64,000 nt of DNA, taken from Pseudoselenomonas ruminantium. Its GTDB lineage: Bacteria > Bacillota > Negativicutes > Selenomonadales > Selenomonadaceae. The notes beneath the pieces were generated by a model that did not search any database, was not told where the DNA came from, and saw only the letters and a program-made list of their open reading frames with translations. The translations under genes were made by a program, and so were the position numbers. The stretch covers positions 1-64,000 of the forward strand of contig CACZIV010000009.1 in the NCBI GenBank assembly GCA_902781305.1, given 5' to 3'. Shown here piece after piece: positions 35,202 through 44,349 of this stretch (position 1 is the stretch's first letter; the number at the start of each line of letters is the position of its first letter).

Positions 35202-35989
35202 GCGAAATCTACGTAATTACCTCTGGCAAAGGCGGTGTTGGCAAGACTACGACCACAGCTAACCTGGGTATGGGACTTGCAATGCGGGGCAAGAAGGTTG
35301 TACTGGTGGATACCGATACGGGTCTGCGCAATCTCGACCTTCTGTTAGGTCTGGAAAACCGAATCATGTATGACCTCATTGATGTAACGGAAGGCCGGGT
35401 GGCCTACAAGAAGGCCTTGGTGCGTCATAAGAAATACGACAATCTTTTCCTGCTGCCGACTTCGCAGGTCAAGGACAAGATGGCGGTAAATCCGGAACAG
35501 CTTGTAAAGCTTTGCAGTGATTTGCGTCAGGAATTTGACTATATTCTCATTGACTGCCCGGCAGGTATTGAACAGGGCTTCAAGACGGCTATCGCTGCTG
35601 CTGATACGGCACTCGTGGTTACGATGCCGGAGATTTCCGCTGTGCGTGATGCCGATAAGATTATCGGTGAACTCGGCCGCGCTGACAAGGACAATATCAA
35701 GCTCATCGTCAATCGTATTCGTCCGCAGATGGTTGAAGATGGTGATATGCTCGATATGGAAGCCATTAACGATATCCTCTCGCTGGACTGCATCGGTCAG
35801 GTACCCGATGATTTGAAGGTTGTTACCAGCACCAACAAGGGTGAGCCTTGTGTGACCATGAGTGATAGTGAAGCTGGCCAGGCTTACCGCAATATCGTAG
35901 GCCGTATGCTCGGCGAGGATATTCCGTTTATGGAATTCCACAAAGATGGCGGCTGGTGGAAACGCCTTAAACGTATGTTCAGACGATGA
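35198..35989 (+). CDS. minD: Septum site-determining protein MinD
   Basis: A 263-residue deviant-Walker ATPase. The Walker A loop is TSGKGGVGKTTTTANLG, with a DTDTGLRNLDLLLGLENR switch region. The Walker B IDCPAGIE is intact. The C-terminal amphipathic helix (WWKRLKRMFRR) is the membrane-targeting sequence. It recruits MinC and cycles with MinE. Confidence 0.96.
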   Translation: MSEIYVITSGKGGVGKTTTTANLGMGLAMRGKKVVLVDTDTGLRNLDLLLGLENRIMYDLIDVTEGRVAYKKALVRHKKYDNLFLLPTSQVKDKMAVNPEQLVKLCSDLRQEFDYILIDCPAGIEQGFKTAIAAADTALVVTMPEISAVRDADKIIGELGRADKDNIKLIVNRIRPQMVEDGDMLDMEAINDILSLDCIGQVPDDLKVVTSTNKGEPCVTMSDSEAGQAYRNIVGRMLGEDIPFMEFHKDGGWWKRLKRMFRR

Positions 35990-36002
35990 GAGGAGGGGTT
36001 AT

Positions 36003-36275
36003 ATGTTGGAGGCATTGATGAAAATTTTTGGCAAGAAAGAAGAAACCGGCAAAATTGCCCGGGATCGCTTAAAGGTAGTGCTTATCCATGACCGCGCCAA
36101 TATCTCTCCCGAAGTTATGGACAACCTGAAAAACGACATCATCAAGGTGATTTCCAATTATATGGAAATCAATCAGCAGGATATGGATATTTCCTTGGCC
36201 AATGATGATGATTCTGTAGCACTGGTGGCCAATATCCCCGTCAGCCGCATGAAGCATGACAAGGGCGAGCACTGA
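36003..36275 (+). CDS. minE: Cell division topological specificity factor MinE
   Basis: A 90-residue MinE. The MinD-activating region (about 15-35: ARDRLKVVLIHDRANISPE) and the dimerization domain are present, and an N-terminal amphipathic stretch (MLEALMKIFG) suits membrane contact. ATG 36003 follows GAGGAGGGG; the longer frame from 35946 overlaps minD and lacks support. A full oscillating MinCDE set is therefore present rather than a DivIVA-based one. Confidence 0.93.
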   Translation: MLEALMKIFGKKEETGKIARDRLKVVLIHDRANISPEVMDNLKNDIIKVISNYMEINQQDMDISLANDDDSVALVANIPVSRMKHDKGEH

Positions 36276-36291
36276 GAGAAGATAGATTGGC

Positions 36292-37395
36292 ATGACAAAA
36301 TCAATTTTACGCCGTACGGATATCACCTTGCTGGCGGCCACAGCGGGCATTCTGGTTATGAGTATCATCATTATCGGCAGTGCCACGCATATCAATACGC
36401 CCGGTGAAGAGCGATATTGGTTCGTTGCCCGGCAGGGTCTCTTTGCGGCGGTAAACATCGCTATGGCGGCTTTTTTGATGAATTTTGACTACAAGATGCT
36501 GCAGGGCTATGGCAACAAGCTCTACATCTTCAATCTCATCATGCTGATAGCGGTTATGTTGGTGGGGCAGTCGGCCTTAGGCGCCCAGCGTTGGATTTCC
36601 ATTGGTCCCATCAGTATCCAGCCCTCGGAGTTTTCCAAAATCATCATGATTGTTTCACTGGCGACCATGCTGGAGGAACGAGTGGGAAAACTTAACAATA
36701 TCCATGATTTGCTGCCCGTGGCGGCCTATGTGGGGGTACCGTTCCTGTTAGTCCTGAAGCAGCCGGATTTAGGTACATCGCTGGTCTTTATGGCGATTTT
36801 CTTTGGCATGGTCTTCATCTGTGGCATAAATCTGCGCTTGTTGGGCGGAATATTTGCCACAGGCATTGCGATGATGCCCTTGCTTTGGCATTTTTTGAAG
36901 GACTATCAGAAAATGCGCATTATGGTCTTTATGGACCCGAATGTTGACCCATTGGGCTCAGGCTATCATATCATCCAGTCCAAGATTGCCATTGGTTCGG
37001 GGATGCTCTTTGGCAAAGGCCTTTTCGAGGGCACGCAGAGCCAGCTGGACTTTTTGCCGGAAAACCACACGGACTTTATCTTTGCCGTGGTGGGTGAGGA
37101 ACTGGGCTTTATCGGTGTCGTGGTTCTGCTGCTCCTGTATCTCGTGGTCCTATGGCGCGGCGTGCAGATAGCCCAGGATGCCAGCGATATGTTTGGCCGG
37201 CTTTTGGCCGTGGGCATTACGTCTATGCTGGCCTTCCATGTGCTGGTTAATGTAGGCATGACCTTAGGCATTATGCCGGTTACGGGCATTCCCTTGCCAC
37301 TCATGAGTTACGGCGTCAGCTCGCTGACCACCAATATCATGGCGATAGCGATATTACTAAATATACAACTTAGAAAAAAGAAATTAGAATTCTAG
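36292..37395 (+). CDS. rodA: Rod shape-determining protein RodA (SEDS glycosyltransferase)
   Basis: A 367-residue polytopic protein with about ten helices. SEDS motifs include QPSEFSKI near 117, the catalytic-loop region SGYHIIQSKIAIGSGMLFGKG and the final TGIPLPLMSYGVSSLTTN. RodA polymerises lipid II with PBP2 during elongation. It lies 16 bases after minE and completes the wall group of this cluster. A short hairpin follows. Confidence 0.95.
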   Translation: MTKSILRRTDITLLAATAGILVMSIIIIGSATHINTPGEERYWFVARQGLFAAVNIAMAAFLMNFDYKMLQGYGNKLYIFNLIMLIAVMLVGQSALGAQRWISIGPISIQPSEFSKIIMIVSLATMLEERVGKLNNIHDLLPVAAYVGVPFLLVLKQPDLGTSLVFMAIFFGMVFICGINLRLLGGIFATGIAMMPLLWHFLKDYQKMRIMVFMDPNVDPLGSGYHIIQSKIAIGSGMLFGKGLFEGTQSQLDFLPENHTDFIFAVVGEELGFIGVVVLLLLYLVVLWRGVQIAQDASDMFGRLLAVGITSMLAFHVLVNVGMTLGIMPVTGIPLPLMSYGVSSLTTNIMAIAILLNIQLRKKKLEF

Positions 37396-37396
37396 G

Positions 37397-37424
37397 GAAG
37401 GCTCCTTACGGAGCCTTCTCTTAA
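37397..37424 (+). terminator. Terminator after rodA
   Basis: GAAGGCTCC-TTAC-GGAGCCTTC stem followed by TCTTAAAT; the T run is poor. Confidence 0.6.
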
Positions 37425-37474
37425 ATCTTATTAGGAACTGAATGTGTAAAAGATGTATGGAGGAATTTAACGAA

Positions 37475-40087
37475 ATGGTACAACTCAATCATGAGGTGCT
37501 CCAGTCGGTGCTGAAGCCGTCCCGCTATACGGGGGGCGAATGGAATGCAGTGGTTAAGGATTGGGATAAGGTAGACTGCACCTTCGCACTGGCCCTGCCC
37601 GATGTGTATGAAGTGGGCATGAGCAATCTGGGACTGGCGATTCTCTACGAAATTCTGAATCGGGAAACGGACATTGCCGCCGAGCGGGTTTATGCGCCTT
37701 GGACGGATATGGAGGCGGAGATGCGGGCGCGCAATATCCCGCTGTTTTCGCTGGAAACGAAGCATGAGCTTTCGCAGTTTGATTTTTTCGGCTTTTCCCT
37801 GCAGTATGAGATGATTTACTCCAACGTGCTCAATATGCTGGATTTAGCCGGGATTCCCCTTTGGAGCAAAGACCGTGGCGAAGATATGCCCTTTATCGTG
37901 GGCGGCGGCCCCTGCGTCTACAACGTAGAGCCGATTGCCGACTTCTTTGACTTCTTTATCGTCGGCGAAGGTGAAGAAGTGATTGTCGAGGTGTCCAAGG
38001 CCTTTATCGAATGGAAGAAGGCAGGACGAACTGGCGGGCGCAGAGGTTTCCTCGAACGCCTGCTGACTATTGATGGCATCTATGTGCCGTCCTTCTACGA
38101 GCCGAAATATACGGCAGATGGCGGCTATGAAAAGCTCGAACCACTGCATGAAAACGCGAAGACCCTTATCTATAAGCGTGTCTGCAAGAATATGGATGAG
38201 GCCATGAGCGTAGAGCATCCTTTGGTGCCGTCCATGGATATCGTTCATAACCGCGCCATGCTCGAACTGTTCCGTGGCTGTTCCCGCGGCTGTCGTTTCT
38301 GTCAGGCGGGCATCTGCTATCGTCCGGCACGTGAACGCACCGAAGAAAAGCTCAAAAAGATGGCGAGAAACTTAGTGGACAGCACGGGCTACAATGAAAT
38401 GAGCCTGACCTCCTTGTCCTCGGCGGATTATTCCTGCCTGGGCCGCCTGGTGGATGATTTGATGCTCGGCTTTAAGGACGAGGAAGTGAGCTTCTCGCTG
38501 CCGTCCCTGCGCATTGACAGCTTCTCGATTGATTTGGCGCATAAGATGCAGCAGGTGCGTAAGTCCGGCCTGACCTTTGCGCCCGAAGCGGGCACGCAGC
38601 GTCTGCGTGACGTCATCAACAAGGGCGTTACGGAAGAAAACCTTATGAATGCCTGCGCTTCGGCCTTCAAGCAGGGGTGGAAACAGGTTAAGCTTTACTT
38701 TATGATGGGCCTGCCGACGGAAACTGATGAAGATGTTATCGGCATTGCCAAACTCGCGAAAAAAGTCGTTGACCTCTATACGGAAATCAAGGGCAAGCGG
38801 GGCGTCAAAGTCACGGTATCCGTTTCCTGCTTTGTGCCGAAACCCTATACGCCGTTCCAGTGGTTTGGCCAGCTGCCCATTGAAGAATTCCAGCGCCGTC
38901 AGGAACTTCTAAAGGAGCATATCACCGACCGGGCGATTACCTTTAACTATCACGATGCCCGTCTGTCCGTTATCGAAGGTGTCTTTGCCCGCGGCGACCG
39001 CCGTCTTTCGCAGGTTCTCTATCAGGCCTGGCAGGATGGGGCCAAATTCGACGGTTGGACGGATTTGTACCAGCATGAAACGTGGCTTAAAGCGATGGAA
39101 AAATGCGGCATTGATGGGAGGTTCTACAGCCAGCGCACCCGCAATTTTGGCGAGGCTCTGCCCTGGGCGATTACCTCGCCGGGCGTCAATACGGAATTCC
39201 TGCTGCGTGAGTGGCATAAGGCCATGCAGGCGGCCCTCACCGAAGACTGCCGCCGGGGCAAGTGCTCGGCTTGCGGTATCTGTCCGAACTTAGGCGTGCA
39301 TGTGATGGATTATGCCAAGGAAGAAGCAGAACGCGGCTATCAGTCGCCGGAACTGCCCGCAAAAGTCCATCGTGACCCCAAGGATTCCGGTCGTCCGCGC
39401 ACGCTCTATAAATACCGCGCGGAAATCACCAAGGGTGAAGATTTGCGCTATGTGTCCCATCTGGATTATGCCAATATCTTCATTCGTGCCTTCAAGCGTT
39501 CCGGTTTGCCGATGGCGTATTCCGAGGGCTTCAATCACCATATGAAGGTCGCCTTTGCGTCAGCTTTGTCCTTGGGCGTAACGAGTCAGGCGGAATACAT
39601 GGAGTTTGAACTCTTAAAGCCGGTCTGTCAGCCGGAGGTCTTTGATAAATTAAAAGCCCAGCTGCCGCCAGGCATTGAACTCAAGGAACTGCGGGAAGTA
39701 AAGACCAAGCAGAAAGCCATGATGGCGCAGGCTACGGAAGCACGGTATCGTGCCGTAATGCCCTTGCAGGGAGAATTGGCGCTTGCGCGCATGGCGGTGA
39801 AGAAGTACAATGAAGCTGATGAAGTTCAGTTTCAGCGTGTTACGCCGAAGAAGAAACGGGATATTGAACTCAAGGCTTATATGAAAAAGCCGGTGGAAGT
39901 TTCTGTCGAAGGCGATATGTTGGTTCTGGATATCGATATTGCGATTACGGACAGCGGCAGCGTGAAGCCGATTGAGGTAATCGGGGCGCTCATTGAGCAG
40001 TTCGGCTTGCCGGCAAAGGCGGCGGAGGCTAAGATTTGCCGGACGGCTATGCTCTCGAATGGGAAAAGGCTCGTGGAACTTGTATAG
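37475..40087 (+). CDS. B12-binding-like radical SAM protein fused to a DUF2344 domain (TIGR03960/TIGR03936)
   Basis: An 870-residue protein. The N-terminal part (about 20-200) is B12-binding-like. The radical SAM core (about 235-500) has CSRGCRFCQAGICYR, the CxxxCxxC iron-sulfur motif. A cysteine-rich link near 595-610 (CRRGKCSACGICPNLG) precedes the DUF2344 domain (about 650-865). In many Clostridia these are two adjacent genes; here they are one. The reaction is unknown to me, but the family nearly always sits beside rng and rplU. I chose ATG 37475, ten bases after TGGAGGA, rather than ATG 37442. Confidence 0.9.
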   Translation: MVQLNHEVLQSVLKPSRYTGGEWNAVVKDWDKVDCTFALALPDVYEVGMSNLGLAILYEILNRETDIAAERVYAPWTDMEAEMRARNIPLFSLETKHELSQFDFFGFSLQYEMIYSNVLNMLDLAGIPLWSKDRGEDMPFIVGGGPCVYNVEPIADFFDFFIVGEGEEVIVEVSKAFIEWKKAGRTGGRRGFLERLLTIDGIYVPSFYEPKYTADGGYEKLEPLHENAKTLIYKRVCKNMDEAMSVEHPLVPSMDIVHNRAMLELFRGCSRGCRFCQAGICYRPARERTEEKLKKMARNLVDSTGYNEMSLTSLSSADYSCLGRLVDDLMLGFKDEEVSFSLPSLRIDSFSIDLAHKMQQVRKSGLTFAPEAGTQRLRDVINKGVTEENLMNACASAFKQGWKQVKLYFMMGLPTETDEDVIGIAKLAKKVVDLYTEIKGKRGVKVTVSVSCFVPKPYTPFQWFGQLPIEEFQRRQELLKEHITDRAITFNYHDARLSVIEGVFARGDRRLSQVLYQAWQDGAKFDGWTDLYQHETWLKAMEKCGIDGRFYSQRTRNFGEALPWAITSPGVNTEFLLREWHKAMQAALTEDCRRGKCSACGICPNLGVHVMDYAKEEAERGYQSPELPAKVHRDPKDSGRPRTLYKYRAEITKGEDLRYVSHLDYANIFIRAFKRSGLPMAYSEGFNHHMKVAFASALSLGVTSQAEYMEFELLKPVCQPEVFDKLKAQLPPGIELKELREVKTKQKAMMAQATEARYRAVMPLQGELALARMAVKKYNEADEVQFQRVTPKKKRDIELKAYMKKPVEVSVEGDMLVLDIDIAITDSGSVKPIEVIGALIEQFGLPAKAAEAKICRTAMLSNGKRLVELV

Positions 40088-40096
40088 TTAGTGCGC

Positions 40097-40211
40097 GGTA
40101 CTTTTCTTTGGCGCAAAGAAAAGTACCCAAATACCCATTCGGGCACAGGCGAAAACGTGGCCTGAAATCCCGTCCGGGGATTTACGGCCACCTGCGCTCG
40201 TCCTTGAGCGC
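40097..40211. repeat. Three consecutive hairpins between TIGR03960 gene and rng
   Basis: A 14-base perfect inverted repeat GGTACTTTTCTTTG / CAAAGAAAAGTACC with a GCG loop (40097-40127) is followed by a GTGGCC...GAAATCCC / GGGGATTT...GGCCAC stem (40157-40191) and GCGCTC/GAGCGC (40194-40211). The first hairpin resembles palindromic repeats scattered in many bacterial genomes (recollection). The set could be a mobile-repeat remnant or a structured rng leader. Confidence 0.6.
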
Positions 40212-40267
40212 TGGGCAACGATATAGCGTTATCTTTTCGATATTATAAAAATGGGGGAGGTGAATGG

Positions 40268-41713
40268 ATGAAATCTATTTTAGTAACTGTGGTGCCTGAA
40301 GAAACCAAATTGGCGATTCTTGAAGATGGAAAGTTGTCTTCTATCGAGGTGGAGCGTGCTACGCATTCGCATCTTGTAGGTAATATCTACAAGGGGCAGG
40401 TGCAGAATGTCCTGCCGGGGATGCAGGCGGCGTTTGTGGATATTGGCACGGGTAAGAATGCCTTTATGTATATTGGCGATGGCTTGCCCGCAGATGTTAA
40501 GCAGACGCTGCCCAAGCCGCAGAAGATTCATATCGGTCAGCAGCTGCCGGTGCAGATAATCAAGGATGCCACAGGTTCGAAAGGGCCGCGGGCTACGACC
40601 CATATCACCCTGCCAGGGCGCAATGTGGTGCTTTTGCCGACAGCAGCTTATATCGGTATGTCCCGGCGGATTGAGGATGAGGCGGAGCGAAACCGCCTCC
40701 ATGAAATCGCCGCGAAAATCTGTCCGGAGGGTATGGGCCTGATTATCCGCACGGTGGCGGCAGGTGTTTCCGAAGAAGCCCTGCGGGAAGATGTGGAATA
40801 TCTCGCTAAGCTCTGGCACTCGTTGATGGCGCGTTTTAAGATGAAAAGCAAGGGGGCTAACCTCCTGTACCGCGATGCGGATTTGATTATCCGCACGGTG
40901 CGGGACAACTTAACCCGTGATGTGGATTCCATGCTGATTGACAATCGGGCGGTTTGTCAGCGGGTGCAGGAGTTTGTGCAGCTGCTGTCGCCTGAACTCA
41001 CGGAAAAAATCCGTTATTACGACAGCCGGGAACCGCTCTTTAAACATTATGGTATCGAAGAAGAACTGGATAATCTGGGCGGTCGAATCGTAGAATTGAA
41101 ATCCGGCGGCTTTTTGGTTATCGATAAGACCGAGGCGTTGACCGTAATTGATGTGAACACGGGCAAGTATACGGGCACAACCAATTTGGGCGAAACGGTC
41201 TATGCTGCCAATCAGGAGGCAGCTGAGGAAATCATGCGGCAGCTGCGCCTGCGGGATATTGGCGGCATCATCATCGTGGATTTCATCGACATGGAAAAGG
41301 ACGAGCAAAAGGAACAACTGCTGGAACATCTGCGGGAGCTGGCAAAACATGACCCCACAAAGACCAATATCGTGGATATTACCAGTCTGGGGCTCGTGGA
41401 AATCACGCGCAAAAAATCCCGGCAGAATTTAGACAGCATCATCTATAGTGAATGTCCCATCTGCCACGGACGCGGGCGGGTGGAGTCGCCGGAAACGGTG
41501 AGCATCCGCATCGCCGCTGATATCCGCCGCATGGAGCATAAATCCCATGCCGAAGACGGCTATGAAATCGAGGTTCATGAGACGGTGGCCGAGGAACTCC
41601 GGCACAATCAGCTTTTGATGAATCTGGCGGCTGAATTTGCCATGGATATAAAAGTAAATGCCACACCGGGAATGCATCCGGAAAATTATGCCATCAATAT
41701 GATGCGCATTTGA
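40268..41713 (+). CDS. rng: Ribonuclease G (Rne/Rng family)
   Basis: A 481-residue endoribonuclease. An S1 RNA-binding domain (about 35-125: GNIYKGQVQNVLPGMQAAFVDIG) is embedded in the N-terminal fold. The catalytic aspartates lie in TVIDVNTGKYTG and IIIVDFIDM. The zinc-link CPICHGRGRV near 396 gives dimer-dimer contacts. It lacks the long E. coli RNase E tail, as usual for RNase G. GGGGGAGGTGAATGG precedes the ATG. The usual neighbours rplU/rpmA do not follow. Confidence 0.93.
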   Translation: MKSILVTVVPEETKLAILEDGKLSSIEVERATHSHLVGNIYKGQVQNVLPGMQAAFVDIGTGKNAFMYIGDGLPADVKQTLPKPQKIHIGQQLPVQIIKDATGSKGPRATTHITLPGRNVVLLPTAAYIGMSRRIEDEAERNRLHEIAAKICPEGMGLIIRTVAAGVSEEALREDVEYLAKLWHSLMARFKMKSKGANLLYRDADLIIRTVRDNLTRDVDSMLIDNRAVCQRVQEFVQLLSPELTEKIRYYDSREPLFKHYGIEEELDNLGGRIVELKSGGFLVIDKTEALTVIDVNTGKYTGTTNLGETVYAANQEAAEEIMRQLRLRDIGGIIIVDFIDMEKDEQKEQLLEHLRELAKHDPTKTNIVDITSLGLVEITRKKSRQNLDSIIYSECPICHGRGRVESPETVSIRIAADIRRMEHKSHAEDGYEIEVHETVAEELRHNQLLMNLAAEFAMDIKVNATPGMHPENYAINMMRI

Positions 41714-41729
41714 CCGAGGGGGTTATTTG

Positions 41730-43097
41730 GTGACAGTGAAGAAAACACGCCTGCTGGCTGGCGTAATGGCTTTGATGACCGCAGTGACAATCCATATGGG
41801 CAGTGTGCAGGCTGCTGATGGCAGCGGGGCTGTGCGGATAAAATTTGGTCAGACGGCGGTACAAACGCAGCCTGTGCCATCTGAAAGCAAAGGTCAGGAA
41901 GCTATGCCGATAAAAAATGTTCAATTGGTCTGGAAGGAAATTCCCAGCGCTGTGCGCTATCAGGTTGTTATCCTGAAGTCTGCTGAGGATACAGCAGCCA
42001 ATATTGTCTTGACCTACAATCAGGTATATACCAATGGGGTAACGGTGGATTTGAGTTCTTTCGGCGCTGAGGCTGCCGGTTTTTATTGGAAGGTCTGCCC
42101 GCTGGACTATAACGGAAATCCCGTGGGTAATCGTCATTTTTCCAAGCCGAAACCCATTACCGAGGGCGGGACGGTGAATGTGACAGCGCCTCGTCCGACC
42201 ACCCAGTTTGAACGCATGGATTATATGCCGCTCTATCCGGTTTTTTCCTGGATTCCTTACGGCAAGGCCAAACAGCATGAAGTAAAGGTCTATCAGGTAA
42301 CGGACCAGGGGGATAAACTCATCCGCACCCTGCAGGGGGGCGAATACGACGTTTATGAGGATGGCGGCTACACCCTGCCGGGAAAATATTACTGGCAGGT
42401 GCGCTCGTTAGCTGCTGATGGCGGTCCGCTTAGCGGTTGGTCAGAAAAAAGCTATTTCACCGTGGAAAGCGGGAAAGCACCGATTGCCGCGCTCGGGGAC
42501 AGCATCACGCATGGCGGCGGTGCTATGTCCGTATCGCCGGGGTATCTGCTCTACGATTGGGAGTCGTATAGTCAGGTACCGGTAAAGAACCTGGGGGTTA
42601 GCGGCAATACCACAGAAGCGATGCTCGAACGCTTTGAACGCGATGTACTGCCGGTTTCGCCGCGCGTGTTGGTGGTGATGGGCGGAGTAAATGACTATCG
42701 TGCTGGTGTTTTTGGTTCCCAGACGGTAGCGAATTTGCAGGCCATCAAGGAAAAATGCGATGCTTATGGCATAATTGTCGTATTTTTGACACCGACGCCC
42801 ATCAATCCCACACTGATGGTCAGCCGGGCACATATTGAACAGCCCCCCTATGACTGGCAGGTACATCAGCAGTATGTCAACGATTGGATAAAACGCCAGC
42901 AGTATCATGTGGATGTAGCGACGGCGCTGACGGACAGCCTGGGCAATCTGCGCTCGAATTATACGACCGATGGCCTGCATCCGGATTACTATGGGAAGAA
43001 ATATATTGGGGAACAGGTAGGCCGGTATTTACAGCTGCATTTTGCCTGGATTACCAATACATTGACCAAAAAGCCGATACCGACTTATAGCTACTGA
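41730..43097 (+). CDS. Secreted SGNH/GDSL-family esterase with N-terminal Fn3-like domains
   Basis: A 455-residue exported hydrolase. A signal peptide (about 1-27, KKTRLLAGVMALMTAVTIHMG then VQAADG) precedes two fibronectin-type-III-like regions (about 60-130 and 160-240). The SGNH domain follows with the nucleophile GDSITHGG near 250, block III GGVNDYRAG and catalytic DGLHPD near the end. It probably removes acyl or acetyl groups from a cell-envelope or plant polysaccharide; the substrate is unknown. GAGGGGGT supports GTG 41730; TTG 41727 is one codon earlier. A terminator follows. Confidence 0.85.
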   Translation: MTVKKTRLLAGVMALMTAVTIHMGSVQAADGSGAVRIKFGQTAVQTQPVPSESKGQEAMPIKNVQLVWKEIPSAVRYQVVILKSAEDTAANIVLTYNQVYTNGVTVDLSSFGAEAAGFYWKVCPLDYNGNPVGNRHFSKPKPITEGGTVNVTAPRPTTQFERMDYMPLYPVFSWIPYGKAKQHEVKVYQVTDQGDKLIRTLQGGEYDVYEDGGYTLPGKYYWQVRSLAADGGPLSGWSEKSYFTVESGKAPIAALGDSITHGGGAMSVSPGYLLYDWESYSQVPVKNLGVSGNTTEAMLERFERDVLPVSPRVLVVMGGVNDYRAGVFGSQTVANLQAIKEKCDAYGIIVVFLTPTPINPTLMVSRAHIEQPPYDWQVHQQYVNDWIKRQQYHVDVATALTDSLGNLRSNYTTDGLHPDYYGKKYIGEQVGRYLQLHFAWITNTLTKKPIPTYSY

Positions 43098-43099
43098 TG

Positions 43100-43123
43100 A
43101 AAAGGCGCGTGAGCGCCTTTTTG
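43100..43123 (+). terminator. Terminator after the esterase gene
   Basis: AAAAGGCGC-GTGA-GCGCCTTTTT; eight-base GC-rich stem and T tail. Confidence 0.88.
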
Positions 43124-43242
43124 TCGTATTGTATAGGATTTTTAATCGAAATTTAATGACTTTGTCAAGAATATTGCTTAAAATAAGTAGTATAATATAC
43201 GATATAAATAATAGAAAACAATCATCGGGGAGTGTGAAGGCC

Positions 43243-44259
43243 ATGTGGAGAATAATATGGGGATTGGGGCTGGTGCTTTCGTTTTTTTGGATCAATGTGT
43301 GCTCAGCAGCCCCGCAGATGATAACGGCCAGCGGCGTATATGTGATGGGGGAAAACGATTCGCCCAAAATTGCGAAAGATGCTGCGCGGCAGGAAGCGAT
43401 GCGGGCGGCTACAGAAAAAGCGGGGGTATATGTGGAGAGCTATTCCCGCACGCAGAATATGGAGCTGAGTGCCGATGAAGTGAAGGTTATTTCTGGTGCT
43501 GTGCTGAAGGTCCTGCAGGAAAAAGCCGAGCCGGAATTAAAAGACGGGGTCTGGAAGTACAGCGTAACCCTGACCTGTGAAGTGGATACGGATAATATTG
43601 ACCTGAAAAATTTGCTGGAAAACCGCAATAAGCTGGAAAAATTGCAACAGGAACGTGACGCCCTGAAAAAGCAGAATCAGGAGCTTTTGGAAAAGTACAA
43701 GCAGGCTAAGGGGCAGGAAAAGGAAAAAATTGGCACGGAACTCGAATCCCAGTACTCGCTGCAGGATGTCTTTGACCGTTGTGCGCGCTTTATTCAGCAG
43801 GGAGAACAGCGGCGGGCCATCTTTGAACTGAACAAGGTCATAAACGATCGCAAGGTAACGGATAGCCCATTAGCTTATGCATATTATCTGCGGGGGCGTG
43901 CCTATTATGAACGCAATATGGACAATGAGGCCCTGACGGACTTTGCTGCGGCAGAAACAACGCCGCATAATGACAAAATCTATCCCGTTTGGCGCACCCA
44001 TTACTATCAGGGACTGATTTATTCGGATAGAGAACAGTGGGAACGGGCTTATCGGGAACTGCAGGTGGCATGGGATGCCTGCGGGCATCAGGACGAGGAA
44101 ATTGAGGAGGCTGTGTTGCGGGCAAAACGTCACCTGCAGAGAGGAAATCCAGAGCCGCGCAGGCGGACACCGCATCAGAAAACCAAGGAAACAGACTGGG
44201 AAAAAGTCGTTTCGGATGTGCTCATAGGCATTCTTCAAAAAGAAGCGGCAAATTGGTAG
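43243..44259 (+). CDS. Secreted protein with coiled coil and TPR-like repeats
   Basis: A 338-residue protein of unknown function. A signal peptide (residues 1-22, ending VCSAAP) precedes a domain (about 25-125) resembling the LPP20/FlgO-type fold, with DAARQEAMRAATEKAGVYVES. A charged coiled coil (130-170) is followed by TPR-like helices (about 185-300, including LAYAYYLRGRAYYERN). It is probably an envelope assembly or scaffold factor; that is inferred from domain type only. I chose ATG 43243 after GGGGAG, because the signal peptide then begins correctly; the longer frame from 43129 is unlikely. Confidence 0.75.
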   Translation: MWRIIWGLGLVLSFFWINVCSAAPQMITASGVYVMGENDSPKIAKDAARQEAMRAATEKAGVYVESYSRTQNMELSADEVKVISGAVLKVLQEKAEPELKDGVWKYSVTLTCEVDTDNIDLKNLLENRNKLEKLQQERDALKKQNQELLEKYKQAKGQEKEKIGTELESQYSLQDVFDRCARFIQQGEQRRAIFELNKVINDRKVTDSPLAYAYYLRGRAYYERNMDNEALTDFAAAETTPHNDKIYPVWRTHYYQGLIYSDREQWERAYRELQVAWDACGHQDEEIEEAVLRAKRHLQRGNPEPRRRTPHQKTKETDWEKVVSDVLIGILQKEAANW

Positions 44260-44349
44260 GAAATTTATTTGCAGACGCTTGATTTTTTCGGAAAAACAAG
44301 GCAAAATATATAGCAGAGTTTTTTTAGGTATACAAGGACGAATGAGTGT

